Shown: positions 63,546-64,000 of the stretch, piece after piece
Numbering within the stretch: the stretch's first letter is position 1
How the letters are laid out: the number at the start of each line of letters is the position of its first letter
Origin: Ophiura sarsii
Taxonomy: Eukaryota; Echinodermata; Ophiuroidea; Amphilepidida; Ophiuridae
NCBI GenBank assembly: GCA_035610835.1
Contig: CM069443.1
Location: 58,111,266-58,175,265, forward strand
Length of the DNA stretch: 64,000 bases
Direction: 5' to 3'
Notes under the pieces: model-generated
Told to the model about the DNA's origin: nothing
Seen by the model: the letters and a program-made list of their open reading frames with translations, nothing else
Databases searched by the model: none
Program-made: the position numbers and the translations under genes

Positions 63546-64000
63546 GAGTACTTATTCTAAATCTGAAGAAGGTGACCAAATAGATAATAATCACGAGATC
63601 CGAACGAGAACCCTAAATGAAGCTCACCTCGGCAACGGTATGCTATTATGTAACATGAATGAAGGGTATGACAGACGACGAGCTTCCTAAACACGCTAAA
63701 GCAAGACACTAATGTATCTACGTGTATATGTTATAATACATTATAAAATATGAAAGTAAAGGTGTCAAAATAATACTAAGTCCCAAATAATATATTATTT
63801 TTAACATGAATAAAGACATCAAGTGTCAATATATGTGAGAGATTAGAGACTAGAGTGACAATATTAGGATTAGTTTACTTGAGTGAATCCATTGACAAAC
63901 AATTGAGACGGTTATTTTGAAAGGAAGTCAAAACACTTCCCACCGTAGGAGTACATCGGCTATACTGAGGTTTATACTTAGGTTGCGAGTGTATAGTCAG
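63546..64000. other. non-coding, nothing recognised
   Basis: No exon of the Ras-like gene or other feature was recognised. Confidence 0.35.

Overview
The window looks like nuclear DNA of a marine invertebrate animal, most likely a deuterostome and possibly an echinoderm. The reasons are an intron-containing HNK-1-type sulfotransferase, the first exon of a Ras-like gene, non-LTR retrotransposons with short microsatellite tails, many MITE and foldback elements, a metazoan histone 3' stem-loop, and a FEN/PIN-like nuclease with a CXC domain of a type I recall from cnidarians, arthropods and lower deuterostomes. The DNA is AT-rich, gene-poor and repeat-rich. The phylum is an inference.

The backbone is an old tandem segmental duplication. 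Copy A lies at roughly 3.8-26.2 kb and copy B at roughly 29.0-48.3 kb. Homologous blocks keep the same order in both copies, but each copy has taken up different insertions. Each carries a two-exon carbohydrate sulfotransferase gene. Copy B (36,542-37,625) is intact. Copy A (about 14,300-15,388) has a frame-broken first exon and a 919-bp foldback element 35 bp upstream of its TATA box. A third sulfotransferase scrap (3' end only) sits at 38.76 kb. Because A and B serve as filled and empty sites for each other, element boundaries and target-site duplications can be read directly.

0-3.8 kb: MITEs, a tRNA-like sequence and a LINE remnant. 4.1-8.0 kb: 5'-truncated LINE (4,430-6,772) set in satellite-like repeats. 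8.9-12.0 kb: 3.2-kb foldback element. 12.4-15.7 kb: repeats, promoter and sulfotransferase A. 15.7-20.2 kb: LINE 3' fragment and AT-rich repeats. 20.2-24.5 kb: a minisatellite with 93-bp higher-order units split by a 2.8-kb insertion. 26.3-31 kb: tandem and inverted repeats. 31.7-34 kb: degenerate minisatellite. 34.1-37.7 kb: LINE remnant, a TIR element with two histone 3' processing signals, and sulfotransferase B. 37.9-41.4 kb: MITEs and a GATC-rich TIR element. 41.5-48.2 kb: minisatellite and a mariner-like MITE with a 4.8-kb nested insertion.

The region outside the duplication (48.3-64 kb) holds the most striking object. It is a 2.34-kb element (49,409-51,745) bounded by inverted repeats of about 325 bp and encoding a FEN/XPG-type PIN nuclease fused to a cysteine-rich CXC domain, now broken by one frameshift. 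Further right are MITEs, minisatellites and the first coding exon of a RERG/RASL-like small GTPase at 59,505-59,601.

Only sulfotransferase B and the GTPase exon look like functional host genes. The rest is mobile or repetitive DNA and its remains.
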